From NCBI RefSeq assembly GCF_964340395.1, contig NC_135569.1:9087540-9151539 (forward strand): a DNA stretch of 64,000 bases, written 5' to 3'. Each line of letters starts with the position of its first letter. Positions within the stretch are counted from its first letter, which is position 1. The notes under the pieces were generated by a model. The model was not told where the DNA came from and ran no database searches. It saw only the letters and a program-made list of their open reading frames with translations. This stretch comes from Glandiceps talaboti. Taxonomy: Eukaryota; Hemichordata; Enteropneusta; Spengelidae. Position numbers and translations under genes: made by a program. Below, piece after piece: positions 1 through 12,424 of this stretch.

Positions 1-1817
1 GAACACCACTCCAGAAAATAAAGTCATTTTTCATGAACTATATAGGTTCTGGAGAGTCATTTCATGATTTTACATCACCTACAATTACTTGTGATTTCTG
101 CAACCATGAACATATTATTTCTGCTTACTCCCATGATGCAATGACCCACTGTATATATTCCCTGTACAGGCACAAGATCAACTAGATGTTTCTCTGAAAT
201 ACGGAACTTGCAAACCCGCCATGTTGAATGTTGCATCGTGGGAAATGTGATCATAAATACTAATCAATTAGTATTGTAGACAATGTTGATACATTGTTTG
301 TAACCACAAATAATCAAGTCATAGTCATCCTGACTATTGTGGGGGGTTTATTTTATTGGTAGCTCCAGATTAGGTATTACGATAACTACAGATAATCACA
401 TACAGTCCTTTGCGTCTGAGCATGCTCAGTCTGGATTGCAAGCTCCCTATTGCAAGTAATTGGAGGTGATGTTGGATTGGATAGTTTATGAAAATGTGTC
501 TATTTCCTGGAGTGGTGGTGTTCCCCTTTAAAGTAAGCACAATAGCCTAGGGGTCTAGCAGCTAGGCTAGACAATAGCCGAGGGGTCTAGCAGCTGGGCT
601 TGACAATTCTGTGGCAAATTATCGATGGTTAATATCAAATAATTTCACTAAGATTTCATACATATGAAATTTTGATATATATGAAGGAAAAGTCAAGTCA
701 GGCTTTTCTCTATAGCATTTGTGTTTGGTTGTTTGTTTGTGTGTATTTGTCTGCATATTAACAGGAAATCGCTGGGAGGAATTCCCAGCACAAAAATTTA
801 AAAAAAAAAAGAAGTAAAAAGTCAGACATAGTTCCAAGACAAGAGATTGGGGTAAATGTAATGTCATCACCATAGGGTTTCCCATAAACCCTTGCAGGAA
901 ATCCCTGAAATGGGCAAACATATGTCAAGTGCAGTACAGCTTCTTTTCAAGATTTCAAAGTTGAATAAGTTATCAAGTACTATTCTATCACTCCAAATCA
1001 TATGTGAGTTGATAACAGGTATCAATAAGTGAACTAGAGGCAGAAATAGGTCTGACTGGACTTTTCCTTTAAAGTGAAAAACTGATCAAAACATCAAAGA
1101 TGGACGGACAGTAAAAGTGATAGTAGTGATACTGTTTATACAAAAGTCAGTTTTGTCACAGATTTGAATATCAGACACTACCTTTAGAGTTTACATACGA
1201 AACTTGGAAATGTGAAGTAAATGAGTAATAAAGAGTTAATTCACATCTATTTCTCAATATTTGAAAAAAGTGTTTAAGAAAAGCATTTTTTTTATTTCAA
1301 TGCATTTGAAGATGGATATTTTTTATCAAGAAAATATATAGATAGGAATAGGATATTTCATCTTCATCGGCATGTAAAGGAATATGTCTTGCACACATAT
1401 TGTTTTTCTTGTTTTGCTTTTGCGCAGATGAAAAAAGTTGTGAAGGCATTGCTGGAAAAATGACTTGTGCTGTACAAGAACTCTGACTGACTTAGGTGTG
1501 TCGCTTTAAACTTGTCATCATCACATAAAGGTACCAATCTCACAGAGGTCAGAGTTCATCATCAGACAGGTCACCTCAGGTCAGATATCAATATCTCAGA
1601 GGTCACCATCAAACAGCTCACCTGACAAAGGTCACCATCTCGCAGAGGTGAACAATACATAAATATTACAATCATACATCTTATCCGCATCATTTTCATA
1701 GGAAAACCATTTCTGTTTCTCAACTACGATAGGTGGGAAACACATACTGTAACTTAGCCATGTTTAGCTTTGGACTGAGCCAACCAACAGTTTACTTACT
1801 TCAGTGTTTTTGTGGCT
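1..1817. other. Non-coding flank downstream of ANKRD49-like gene
   Basis: I see no supportable coding sequence. The stretch is AT-rich. On the minus strand it is the 3' side of the ankyrin gene, and the reverse complement of AATAAA at 1291-1296 is a possible poly(A) signal for it. Two short near-identical phrases at about 546-602 (around GGGGTCTAGCAGCT) form a small tandem duplication, and another short tandem phrase (AGAGGTCACCATC type) occurs at about 1540-1650. Confidence 0.4.
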
Positions 1818-2879
1818 TCACTCCTGAAGTCCAAAATCATTGAATTGCTTTGCATGGATATCAAAAAGGTACCCAAAATGTCCAGAACGCTTTGCAATTT
1901 CAAACGGTGTTTCATGAGCCCCATTTTTGATAGTAACATCTATGAACCGATGCATGAGCAGTAGTTCTAATGTTTCCTTTCCATCGACATTCGATGCAGC
2001 GAGGTGAAGAGGGGTTTGTCCTCCGTTTGTTTGAGAGTTGATGTCACTACCATTCTGCAGTAAGATAGACGCCACTTCAGCATTGTTCCATTTGCATGCT
2101 GAATGCAATGGTTGCCAGCCATCTTGAGTTCGTGCTTTCACGTTGGCTCCATTCTTCAGGAGTAACTCAACAGCTTGAATGTGTCCGTTATATGATGCTC
2201 TATGTAATGGCGTATACTCATCACCATCATGTACGTTGATCAGATTGCGACTTTTCCCAAGTAGTTCTGTGATAATTTCTAAGTGATTATTCTCCGCTGC
2301 CCATAGCAACTGCTCTCCATCATTCATCTCAGCATTTTCATCAATCTGGTTATCATCGTCATCGTCATCCCAAGCACTCTTCCAACTGCTCCGTCTTTTC
2401 CGTTTTGACTCTTCCATGACTTGGATCAGTAATTCTGTATTCCTTGTAACTCTGTCTTCATCATCACTGTTATTTATCTCAAATCCATACGTTTCCTGAA
2501 TGACATTCTCTACGGCCTCAGCATACACATCATCGGCTTCTTTCCTCTCTTCTCTTTCCTCTCTATCTCTGTCATCAACATCTTCCTCATCATCATCTTC
2601 ATCACATTCCTCAGCCATCCTCAAAGTGGAACCTATGGCATATTTCTCATGACTTAGCTGTCTTGGTAAGAATTTCTTTGGTTTATCTTTGTCTGGTTCA
2701 CTGGTAACTTTCTTACTTTCATCTCTCTGTGTTTGACTGACATCTGCTGAGATTAAAGCCTTGCTATCAGTTTCTAAGTCCATAGATTTGACTGATACGT
2801 TCTCTTTTAGTATCTCCTCCTCTTTCTCTGTCAAACTTTCCTCCTGGTCTATCTCCAATACTTTGTTACTGTCTTCCAT
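1818..2879 (-). CDS. ANKRD49: Ankyrin repeat domain-containing protein 49 (ANKRD49-like)
   Basis: One uninterrupted coding exon of 353 codons. Residues about 1-180 are acidic and low in complexity, with several Asp/Glu runs and a basic KRKRR patch. From about residue 187 there are four ankyrin repeats with clear TPLHxA-type cores: DEYTPLHRASYNGH near 219, DGWQPLHSACKWNN near 253 and GQTPLHLAASN near 288. The DGWxPLHSACKWNN segment and the closing LELLLM...YLF segment are, from memory of the family, characteristic of vertebrate ANKRD49, which is about 239 residues long, so this protein has a longer acidic N-terminus. Vertebrate ANKRD49 is a nuclear/cytoplasmic protein linked to male germ cells; a scaffold role is inferred. 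The start is the first ATG. It lies 18 bases inside a good minus-strand acceptor (intron ends after about 2898), so the 5' UTR is probably spliced. Confidence 0.9.
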   Translation of the reverse strand: MEDSNKVLEIDQEESLTEKEEEILKENVSVKSMDLETDSKALISADVSQTQRDESKKVTSEPDKDKPKKFLPRQLSHEKYAIGSTLRMAEECDEDDDEEDVDDRDREEREERKEADDVYAEAVENVIQETYGFEINNSDDEDRVTRNTELLIQVMEESKRKRRSSWKSAWDDDDDDNQIDENAEMNDGEQLLWAAENNHLEIITELLGKSRNLINVHDGDEYTPLHRASYNGHIQAVELLLKNGANVKARTQDGWQPLHSACKWNNAEVASILLQNGSDINSQTNGGQTPLHLAASNVDGKETLELLLMHRFIDVTIKNGAHETPFEIAKRSGHFGYLFDIHAKQFNDFGLQE

Positions 2880-2916
2880 CTTAATATCACATGGAATCTG
2901 GAAGACATAATTAATT

Positions 2917-2917
2917 T

Positions 2918-2967
<50 letters not shown>

Positions 2968-3100
2968 TATTAATCATTCCCCAACCAACCAATCAACCTA
3001 TCTACCAACCTACAATTTGAATGATCATTTGATCTATCCATCCATCCATCCATCCATCCACCCACCTACCCACCAATCCATCCATCCATCCATCCATCTC
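2917..3100. repeat. AATC and ATCC microsatellites upstream of ANKRD49
   Basis: A perfect (AATC)n run at 2917-2966 is followed by an interrupted (ATCC)n run at about 3034-3099. Both lie in the inferred 5' UTR intron of the ankyrin gene, only about 20 bases beyond its splice acceptor. From 3100 to about 4350 I see no gene. A minus-strand donor-like GTAAGA at about 4189 could end an upstream UTR exon, but that is a weak call. Confidence 0.85.
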
Positions 3101-4359
3101 ATCTGTTTGTCTGTGTGTTTTCCAGTTCTGGATTTATTTTAGCTACATACACACGTGACCCAACAAAGCTTTCTCCACAGAAATAAATCTCATTAACATA
3201 CTCATGAGTTGTAATATTTCTATCTTCAAATGTTGTGAAAGGTGTCAATGACAGTTACACTGAATACAGCCGACTTGATGAGTCATTTGTTCCTAGTAGT
3301 GACTACTTTCTCTTTGCACGGTCTACTATATATTGAAGTGCGACTGATACATCCTGAACTGCAATTCTGTCAAATTTTTTGTGTGCAAAAATAAAAGAGT
3401 GTTACACAAGTACCCCTTGATAAGACAAACATATTATAAAGGGCATGGGTTTTTTTTTTTGTTTCAACTATGAAAATTGGTGCTAGCACTGATATCGGTT
3501 TTTTATTTCATTACAGAGACATGTTAATCATGGTTAAATGTCAGTGCAACATTAGCACTGTCCTTGCAATATTGAAATGGAAAGTAATTTACAGTGCACA
3601 CGTCTCTTATCACTCTAGGCTAAGGTCAAAGACCTTATAGTTTTAATGACATCCCCAGTAACAGCCTCAGTGTTATTCCATATATGGTAGTGGAGGGAAG
3701 GAGATTGATCAGATCCTGAGACTTTCAAGACATTTTGATCGTGCCTTAAGCCAAGATGAACTTAAAGATTCTTATAAATGTCTCAGGTAAATGTACCACA
3801 CTGATGATTTTGAAATGCTTCTATGGTCACAAATAATGGACACTGTCTTTGTAGACTACTGTAATACACATATATAACAATAACATGTGAATGGCTTACT
3901 GCCATAAGGGCCAGATTATGAAATGTTAGAATACATATGTATTTTGAGAAAAGAGGATTTTTAGCACAACGAACACATTTTTGGCACTTGAATTGAGATA
4001 TGGTGACGTCATGCTATATTACACTGATTACTTAGATGGCCAAGAGAATGACAATCTGATTTTATATGTATGACATTCTGTTAAGTCATAGACCCTAAAC
4101 GCATTTTGCATGAATCAGCAAGATTTTAATCGTAGCCAGAGAGTCTGTCAGGTTTGATAATCCTGGCGAGGGGTTAAACAGATTCTTACCGACTTTGTCT
4201 CAAAGAGCTGCTGGCAGAGACGTGTCTTTTTCGTGTACGGTTTATGGTTAAGTAAGCTACAACAGAGATGTTAAGCTACACCTACATACTTAATATCAAC
4301 AACGATTATTGACAACATCTATTTTGATGTCAGAGATGGAGTCACTATCATATTGTTGT

Positions 4360-4525
4360 CATTGTGCCCTCTAATGATTGCCAAATGTTGTTGTTATGAG
4401 TCAAAATGAGAAAAACTGGAATTGCTTGTGAGTCACCACATAGTAAGAGATAGGGGAACACAACACCAAATTTTGGTTCGTCAAATTGGCTTAGACGACA
4501 CTGTCAGTGTGCCCCCTAAGGCTAC
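4360..4525. repeat. Dispersed repeat related to the 19.4-19.9 kb array
   Basis: This stretch shares long near-identical phrases with 19430-19860: the 'gccctctaatgat' start, 'gagtcaccacatagtaagag', 'gataggggaacac' and 'caccaaattttgg'. Here it is a single copy, whereas at 19.5 kb the same phrases are tandemly multiplied. No coding potential is seen. Confidence 0.7.
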
Positions 4526-4652
4526 ATGTATTTGCCTCTGTCGCCATCTGCTTCATGTTTTGTGCAACCCTATGTCCAAGTATCAAGAGTGAAACCAAAA
4601 TATATATACAAATAAAGTATAAATAATGAGTAAATGAAGTGGTGTCATAGTC

Positions 4653-4948
4653 TAGAGTTATGTTTCTCTCTATTCTGCATCCAAGAACAGGTAAAAAGTG
4701 TCAGCTTCATATTGCAAATAAACATATGATTTTGTTTCTGGCCTTTGACTAGAACTTAAACCATCCCCCACAGCCACGCAAGCATGGTATGGACCATTTC
4801 CCTGCGTCCACGCAAGCACAGCCACCATGTTACCCTTTCCATTTTTTCCCTTCTCCTTAAGTTGCCCAGTCTCAAAAAACTTAGAGAGAACACTGATTGT
4901 TATACATTTTCCTTTATATGTACTGTGAAATACTTTATTTCCATGCAT
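4653..4948 (-). mobile_element. Possible degenerate hAT-type MITE with a 92-codon open frame
   Basis: The segment ending near 4893 closes with CTTAGAGAGAACACTG, whose reverse complement starts CAGTGTTCTCTCTAAG. That resembles the CAGTG-type terminal repeat of the better element at 51485. The left end near 4653-4675 (TATGTTTCTCTCTATT) is only a partial match. A minus-strand frame of 92 codons (4670-4948) spans the element. It contains a lysine/glycine-rich stretch and no domain I recognise, so it is more likely element sequence than a gene. A real terminal exon cannot be excluded. Confidence 0.3.
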
Positions 4949-5394
4949 TATGATTTCTGACAGACCTTAGCCAACAAACTCTAGCCACAGCGAGTTTCAC
5001 ATTTTTTACTCAAAATTAGCAACATGCATGGGGAGAATTTTATTGGGTTCAAGAACCTTTTGTTTATAAGAAAATCATTCCCTAGACAGCATTTTTCTGA
5101 TGTATGCACTGACATGTACAGTACATATCATTATGTATATCAATTACATATGAAATATGAATTATGTCCAGCGTTTGACATATTTGATCTCTTAGCTATA
5201 AATAATATATAAGTTAACAGCAGCTCTGAGATATATCCAGGGAAATAAACACTGTTTTCCTTAAGGCACTGGATTCCTAGTAAAATATCCTCATACATTT
5301 TTTACAGTAATTATTTCTTTGGGTTTGCGGGGTAGAAAATACTATGTACATGTATGGGTTTAGGATACTCATAGTCATCAAACAGAAAAAAGTG

Positions 5395-5395
<1 letters not shown>

Positions 5396-5450
<55 letters not shown>

Positions 5451-5510
5451 TGTGTGTATGTGTGTGTACACATGCATGCGTGTGTGAGTGCATGTGTGCG
5501 CGCATGTGTG
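5396..5510. repeat. (TG)n microsatellite
   Basis: An almost perfect TG run from about 5396 to 5470 decays into TGTGCATG-type sequence by about 5510. Long CVCV/THTH frames across it are repeat artefacts. Confidence 0.95.
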
Positions 5511-5752
5511 CATGGGTGGGTGTCATGTACGGTGTGTATGGAGCACAAAATTAATGTAATTAGAAATGCTGTATATGTAGGGGGAGAAGGTAGAATACAC
5601 ACTTAAATAGACATGGACCAGATCTGAACATGATTGTCTACAATGATCTGAACTGAGAATTACATGTGTTATTATATCATGCACAAGCCAAGTTATTATC
5701 TTTGAAAAGAATATATGGATTGTATACATGTATCATGAGGAGGTACATTTGT

Positions 5753-5917
5753 ATAATTATATTATTCTCCAATATTTTTCTACATTCAGCCAGAAAATAC
5801 CCATGACTAAAGGATGTTGTCACTACTCATCTCATGACTTGTAGCGACAGGGCCCCTTAGGTCACTTGTATTTTCCTTAGCTGAATGAAGGAAAATATTG
5901 GAGAACATCTAATTATA
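5753..5917. mobile_element. MITE with about 37-bp terminal inverted repeats
   Basis: The left arm (5753-5790, containing TTCTCCAATATTTTTCT) and the right arm (5880-5917, containing GGAAAATATTGGAGAA) are near-perfect reverse complements, with about 90 bp between them and no coding capacity. Related sequence (GTCACTTGTATTT, CAAATATTGG) recurs at about 59300-59365 on the same strand and at about 30917-31020 on the other, which supports a dispersed family. Confidence 0.7.
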
Positions 5918-6299
5918 ACGGTTACTATGTTATAGAGACATCAATAACACAAGAGATAGAGTAGGTATCATGTATACATGTATTGATCACCTTCATCAAG
6001 GCCACCACACATATATCCAGTATGAAATACAGTTCACCCATCATAAATAATTCAGTTGGAATAGACCATAGCAGACTACAAACAGGAAATTGAGAATACA
6101 TCGACCTCATTCAAATTTGGGGGATCATCACCTCACAGTACCGTTTCTTTAGAGCTTTGTCCCTTGGTATTCTGTAGAAGTGTACATCAGGGATGTTTTT
6201 TGTATTGTTCAGACATCAAGGAAAGCAGCAGTGCTCTATGATTAACCGAGTAACTAATACCATGGTACACACAGACAGGAAGTAGAGCGCCACCATGGC

Positions 6300-6690
6300 A
6301 AATTTTGAGAAAGGCCTATTATCTTTCTTTAGGCTGCACTAGCTGAAAATCTAAGTTCTTCTTGAAATGTCTCCAAACTTTGCAATGTGGAAGCTTGATT
6401 CTGGTCCTTTTGAAATAATAAAAGAAATTTGACATCTGTCGTCTTGTTTTTGTTCAAGGAAATTGAAATCTTTCATTTTTTCACAGACTTTAAAATAGTT
6501 AACATAGGTATTTGGCAGCCATATTGGATTCTGAAATGGTAATATTTTAACGGTTAAACTCTATGTCAAAAATTTGTACGGTGACCCCAGATTATTTTTC
6601 TTGATTGTAACTGAGAATCGGTTGAAGTTTTCTTGAACAGAGTAGCAGCAACATTAATGAACAGTTTATTTTGGAGTATTTCACCTTCAC
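6300..6690. repeat. Dispersed repeat, copy 1 of a pair with 7995-8330
   Basis: It shares an ordered series of phrases with 7995-8330: CTCCAAACTTTGCAATG, GGTCCTTTTGAAAT, GGCAGCCATATTG, GGTGACCCC and TAACTGAGAAT. No open frame is preserved in either copy. It is an old interspersed repeat of unknown class. Confidence 0.75.
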
Positions 6691-7994
6691 GGGTGAAACT
6701 GAGTAATAAAGTATGATTTATAACAATATTATGAAATCTATAAGCCTATGGAAATAAATTGTTGGTCTTCAACACTGTTGTTCATGATCTAGCCTACATG
6801 TATTACTTCGCAAAATTGTAGTAAAAGTAGAAGAACTGAATGTACCGATTATATTTTGGATGCTTTTTAGTTACATAATGTACATTGTTAATCACTTCCA
6901 ATATCATTGTCAGTATTTCTGTGTGTACATTATACACTGCACAGTAACTGATCTATCATTTCTCATTGTTATTATTTGTTTTGTCAAATAAATGAATTGT
7001 TCTTCTTCAAAAAGATTTGAAACAATAGCATTCACCCATTGTTACAAGTTTGCGCATGGATATAATAAACTATGCTTTATATTTTATCACTTTCCCACAT
7101 TGCTTAAAACACTTTATGATTATTTTGCCTGGTACAGATCTATAGTGGCACAATGGTCATTTATATTTCCTCAGCTCTGAGGAGAATACAGTCCACTGTA
7201 GCCTCTGTAAGCACATACGATAAGAGTATTCACATTGTGACCTCTATCCTACCAGGTCCCCAATTATACAGCTGGGTTGACTCTAGCTGTTAATATAGTA
7301 TCTCTGGTATCACAGAGAGGAACATAGAAAGCATGTTAAATCAACTAAGGTTTGGTTAGTACATGTTTCGAAGTTATAGTATAATAGTAGAAAACATCTG
7401 AATGATTTTTACTTTATGAGTGGTGTACATTACATGTGTCATTATGTGGATGTGATCGTGTGACAGAAAAGTGAAGTGAAACTGTTCAGTGACCGTGTAT
7501 TGTTGACTTCACAGATCATTCCGATGTAACTTTACCGTTCAACTGACATGAAACTTCAACCAGGGACTTCAAAATACCAACTGAATTGATTGAAATTATT
7601 GTTAGGTGGAGGCAACACTCTGGATAAGAAAATGTCAAAATAGTCAAGGGAATAAATCGGTGAAAAGCACGCCGAGCGTTAAATTCAAAAAGCCTGAGGA
7701 CCTAAAGTAGCTTACCTGCTTAATGTCAGGGCAAACACACACAAAAAAGCTGCATCATTCATGAACATACAGTATCAAAAGTTGAAGGAAACCTGTATAT
7801 TTTTAAAGTACAGAATATGACATAGCGATGTATCACCATGGTGATAAATCATGATTTTCTGCTCCAATGCAGAAATTTGTCTACAGCATGTCGTTTAGTC
7901 TAATATCTACAAACCATAAAGGTTAAATCTTTAGGAAATGGGGTAAAACTTTTCAGATCCTACAGAGTGTCTTTGTTAAGGTAGAATGTGCCTT

Positions 7995-8330
7995 GGGGCA
8001 AATTTCTCTGAAAATCAAATTTTTTCAAGTCTCTCCAAACTTTGCAATGAGAAAGCTGGTCCTTTTGAAATACATGTAATAAAAGAAATTTGTGGGTTCA
8101 CCGTCTTGTTTTCAATGAAATCGTAAATCTTTTATTTTCCCACAGAGTTATAACACAGTATTCGGCAGCCATATTGAATGGTGGCCATATTGGATTCAGT
8201 AGCCATATTGGATCTAAAATGAAAGGAATGGAATAATTTTGATAACATTTTGACCTCTACATTGAAATTTATATGGTGACCCCTGATTTGTTTTCAAATT
8301 TTAACTGAGAATAGGTTGGAGTTTTCATGA
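7995..8330. repeat. Dispersed repeat, copy 2 of a pair with 6300-6690
   Basis: Same orientation and order of phrases as 6300-6690. Inside this copy a short unit (GCCATATTGGAT type) is locally repeated three times around 8168-8215. Nothing coding is seen between the two copies (6690-7995). Confidence 0.75.
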
Positions 8331-10560
8331 CCAAATTAACAATAAGAATTTAAGGCCTTATTTCCAAGGCCAATTCTACAATAAGTCTGTTTTCCAACAG
8401 GTGTAAATATAAAATATTGACATATTAAATGAAAATCTGTCTTTTGTAACATGCTGTACATAATACATGGTTCGTGAATTTTCTGTATCCTGTGCAATCT
8501 ATACAGGTTGCTATAGCAACGCACCATCAAGTGAGTGTCTAACACCTCCACTTTCATAACTCATCTCATAACTGTATCTGATTACATAGCCACCCTGGAG
8601 ATATTTAAATGTCAGGATAATCAACACTTTGCACTATCTTGTCTCCTTATACCATATTCAATGTTCGTCTAAAGGTTTTTGACACTGTAGTAAATAATAA
8701 TTACTTCAAATCTAACCATGGCAGTGTCTGAGCTGAGGATACAATAACCAGGTTTCCCCAGTCACATTACCACGGTTCGCAAAGAAAATGACTGGAGATA
8801 TGAAACACTGCTACTTCTACCCCTTCCTCCTTACCGGATTCCCAACCATACTAGAAACACTGACTACTAAGTCTTTCCATATCTGGTACTATGCATATCA
8901 TAGAAGGATAGTTAGATAGGATAAACATACAGCTTATAGTATCAGAAACTATGAAACCTAGAAATCCGAGATGGAAACTGTGTTTGCTGATATTAAACCC
9001 TGGGATATACACATAGATTTTCTGAAAGCTTAGTTGTCTTGATCCCCCTTTTTTTTAATAATTCTTTCCCTTGTATATTTAATATTTTAGACTGTAGAAT
9101 ATCCTATTACTCTTATCGGCAATGTGTAGACCAATGTGTGAGGGTGCCTGGATACAGCATGTAGAAGTCCAAGTTGTGAGGGTGCCCAGACAGAGTGTAC
9201 ATGTATTTCACAGACTTGTCTAGAATCAAATCATTTTGGGGGATTTTGCTCTCACTGTTCCCAGTCAAGTGCAAGTGATAATCAAGTATGTTTCAGTGAG
9301 TACAATACTGTATATATCTTTTAAACATGATGTAGCAAACAATTTTTGATAAATTACGTCATCGGTTCGTTTATGAGATACAGGAATATTTTTATACTAT
9401 ATAAGTTGACTTCAGTCAAGTGCAAGTGATAATCAAGTATGTTAGTAAGTACAATACTGCAAATACCTTTTAAAACATGAAGCAAAGATTGCTACCAAAA
9501 ACATATAAATATGAAGCTTGTGTCCCTTTAAAGACTTACATGTTTGTTATGTTTTTTATGACCAAAACATGTCACCATAACTTATACATGTAAAATATTG
9601 AAGCTGTTATGTAAAGGTCATACAAACATCTGTCTATATGAAGTTAACCCTTTGTAATATTAGACATGCAGAATGCAGTGACTGTCTTAGGGGTGAGATC
9701 AATAGTTCAATGTAGTAAAAAACCTAACTTCTTATACTTACAAATGTAGGCCTCAGTCAGCCCCCATCCCCACCTCCACTCCCTTCTAACTAAATTGGCC
9801 AATACTGAAAATTACTTCAAAACACCCAATCGATTTCCAATCAGTGTGTAGTAGTATGTAGTGCTGTGAATATGTAAAGCCAGTATGTAGTGAATAAATA
9901 TAGTTCTTTTGTTGACACTTTACTTTATTTTAATGCCATGCATTTACTATAGCAAAATCTTAATTTGACATTTTCAAAAGCAAAATCTGTATTTAGGGGT
10001 ACAAAACATCCAATGAAAGTAAAACAGATTTTGTAGGATGAGAACTAAATTGGGTCAAACACCCCACCCCCTCCCCCCATTATTGAAAATGTACAGAACA
10101 GCTGGAATCATGTTATTTACGACTTCAATAACTGACTATGTGAACCTAGTTCAATAATGACAGCATTTTGTATTAACAGAAAGTGTTTGCCATGGGTATA
10201 CTAATACGTCTGCAACAGAGTCAGCATGGGGATAGTAGTTTCAGTAGACAAATTGATATCAAAATTTGAAATTATTTCTTTGACAAAAAAATAAATGAAA
10301 TGGCAAAATGAAAATTTTTACATCATGTCACCGTAAAAACCTCTTCGTTGACTACAGTCTAATATAAATTAAAGTTGAGATTAAAGAAATTTAGAAAATA
10401 AAATTTTGTTTAGCTTTACACTTGTAGGTGGGAAATGTGACTAGTTGTCTGGTTGATCCATGTAGGGGTTAAAGGTCATTTCTGTATGGTCGTCATGGAA
10501 ACAATGATGAGATGTGATGGATGAGGCAATTCCAATGTACATGTGTTCTGTAATGGTTTA
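8331..10560. other. Gene-free stretch with one local duplication
   Basis: I see no supportable gene. A phrase of about 45 bp (CAGTCAAGTGCAAGTGATAA and what follows) occurs at 9261-9310 and again at about 9413-9460, a direct duplication about 150 bp apart. The rest is AT-rich unique-looking sequence. Confidence 0.4.
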
Positions 10561-10566
10561 TTTCAG

Positions 10567-10762
10567 GCTTGGCATCAATCACCTATCATTCGATTCTATC
10601 TGTTGAATTAGGAAAGTGTCTGGAACACGGAATATTTTGCTCTATCCTCATACACCATTCTCACAAACCAGAGCTGTTATGTCTTCCACGACACTGCGAA
10701 ATAACAGCTGCTGAATATCTTAGACAGTGCTGTAAAAGAGGCTGTGGTTGCTACAACCCATA
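10567..10762 (+). CDS. Candidate terminal exon, cysteine-rich C-terminus (unrecognised)
   Basis: A TTTATTTCAG acceptor-like sequence ends at 10566. It is followed by an open frame (phase needing two bases) of 64 codons that ends at TAA, 10760-10762. The last 25 residues are cysteine-rich (a CCKRGCGC motif before the stop). I cannot find matching upstream exons, there is no in-frame ATG near the acceptor, and the product is unknown. A chance open frame is the main alternative. Confidence 0.15.
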
Positions 10763-11396
10763 ATACCAAAGTAAAGCATTTTCTGTATGTACCAAAATCG
10801 TTTATAGCATCCACATCAAGTATAAAAGTATACTGTTTCATTTGCTAATACAACCCATAACACCAAAGTAATGCATTTTCTGTGTGTACCACAATTGTTT
10901 ATAGCACCCATATCAAGTGTAAAAGTATACTGTTTTATTTGCTAATACGTAATATGAATACTATAAATGAGTGTAGCATATATAGAAAGTGCTTTACGTC
11001 AGTGTTACTCATTGTAATATGAATGCTATAAAACGAGTGTAGCATATAGAGAAAGTGCTTTACTTCAGTGTTAGTCATTGTAATATGAATGCTATAAATG
11101 AGTGTAGCATATAGAGAAAGTGCTTTACATCAGTGTAATACTCATTGTAATATGAATGCTATAAATGAGTGTAGCATATAGAGAAAGTGCTTTACGTCAG
11201 TGTTATAATATGAATGCTATAAAACAAGTGTAGCATATAGAGAAAGTGCTTTACATCAGTGTTACTCATTGTAATATGAATGCTATAAATGAGTGTAGCA
11301 TATAGAGAAAGTGCTTTACTTCAGTGTTATAACATGAATGCTATAAAACAAGTGTAGCATATAGAGAAAGTGATTTACGTCAGTCACATACTCATT
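10752..11396. repeat. Two adjoining minisatellites
   Basis: A unit of about 100 bp (CTACAACCCATAA...GCTAATA) is present twice at 10752-10949. It is followed by about seven copies of a 58-68 bp unit (TAATATGAATGCTATAAA...TTTACGTCAGTGTTACTCATTG) at 10946-11396. Length variation between units comes from loss of the TACTCATTG end. Confidence 0.9.
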
Positions 11397-11689
11397 GTAA
11401 CACTGTATTGAATCATCTCTGACCCTATCATCTTCAAGATTGATGCAGGATAGCACTACACATTTAGATAAGACAGACATTTTTGTCATTGTTATTCATG
11501 ACCTTGGGATATGTTTTAATCTTTTTGCAGCACTCAATATGTTTGCATAAAATCTATACTCTCTTTGTCTTGTCCTCTGTTCATGCCGTGATGTACATTG
11601 TACATGTTATACTTTGTCTGGTGAACCAAACATGAATTTCTATGTTTGTATGGATAATGACGTACACTATATTATTGCTATCACATCTA

Positions 11690-11840
11690 CATGGAATTCA
11701 GTTATTGAATTGGCCATTATTGGATTTTTAATTCATAAAACAACTTTACTATGCTTTTCTCGAAAAAAAGAGAGTGAAATAACATCTACCAAGTTCTTGT
11801 TTGTAACTCAATAAATTGCAAAACATGAAAAAATGTGCAA
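11690..11840 (+). repeat. Interspersed repeat family member (1 of 3)
   Basis: It shares TTCATAAAACAA, GTGAAATAACAT, ACCAAGT, TTGTTTGTAACTCAAT and AATTGCAAAA in order with 15705-15865. Together with 25785-25895 these define a three-copy dispersed family on the plus strand. No coding potential. Confidence 0.7.
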
Positions 11841-12201
11841 AATATTTGTTACAATAACAAACGTTTTAAAATATATTTTGCCTATTTTTGTAATTAATTG
11901 AGTCACAACAACCCATGTCTACACCACTGGGTCTGTAGTGCTTGAAATATGAGTCCAAATATTTCAACTGACACCATTACATGTATATTACATTTATAGC
12001 TACTGGCAGTCACTACTTCATTTTGTCACCCCATAGAGACTTAGCAATCACGTAGTTTACTTGTACAAATACACAACAACTTACTGGTTATCCTGCTGTT
12101 CCCTGATTTCACCATTACTAACTTATTGGTCACATTTCATTGTACATGAAAGCTTATTCGAACACATCCAACATTTATGGTCTCTTACAGTGTTACACTA
12201 T

Positions 12202-12424
12202 GAACAATACTGTAAACCTGGAAATGTTCGCGTAAGATTTATTTTAGCTAATTTCGCTACAAAACAAAAACGCGAAAATAAGTAGTAGCGAAAAAATATA
12301 TTTCTGCATAATGCAATGTACCAGTATGGTTATTAGTGAAAATTAATCTTTGTGAACTACATGAAGACTGTAAAATCGCAAAATTTTCTAGTTGTGAAAA
12401 TATGCAGGTTTACAGTATTTGTTC
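12202..12424. mobile_element. MITE with GAACAATACTGTAAACCTG termini
   Basis: The left end (12202-12220) and the right end (reverse complement GAACAAATACTGTAAACCTG, 12405-12424) form terminal inverted repeats that differ by one inserted base. The interior has CGCGAAAAT-type motifs and a phrase CAATGTACCAGTATGGTTATTAG. Both the interior phrase and the right end (GCAAAATTTTCTAG...TTTACAGTAT) are found in the tandem array at 18258-18775, so that array derives from this element family. Confidence 0.75.

Noticed and set aside
619-921. 100-codon minus-strand frame
   Set aside because: Phe-rich low-complexity start over a poly-A tract, no domain, and no splice context; most likely chance.
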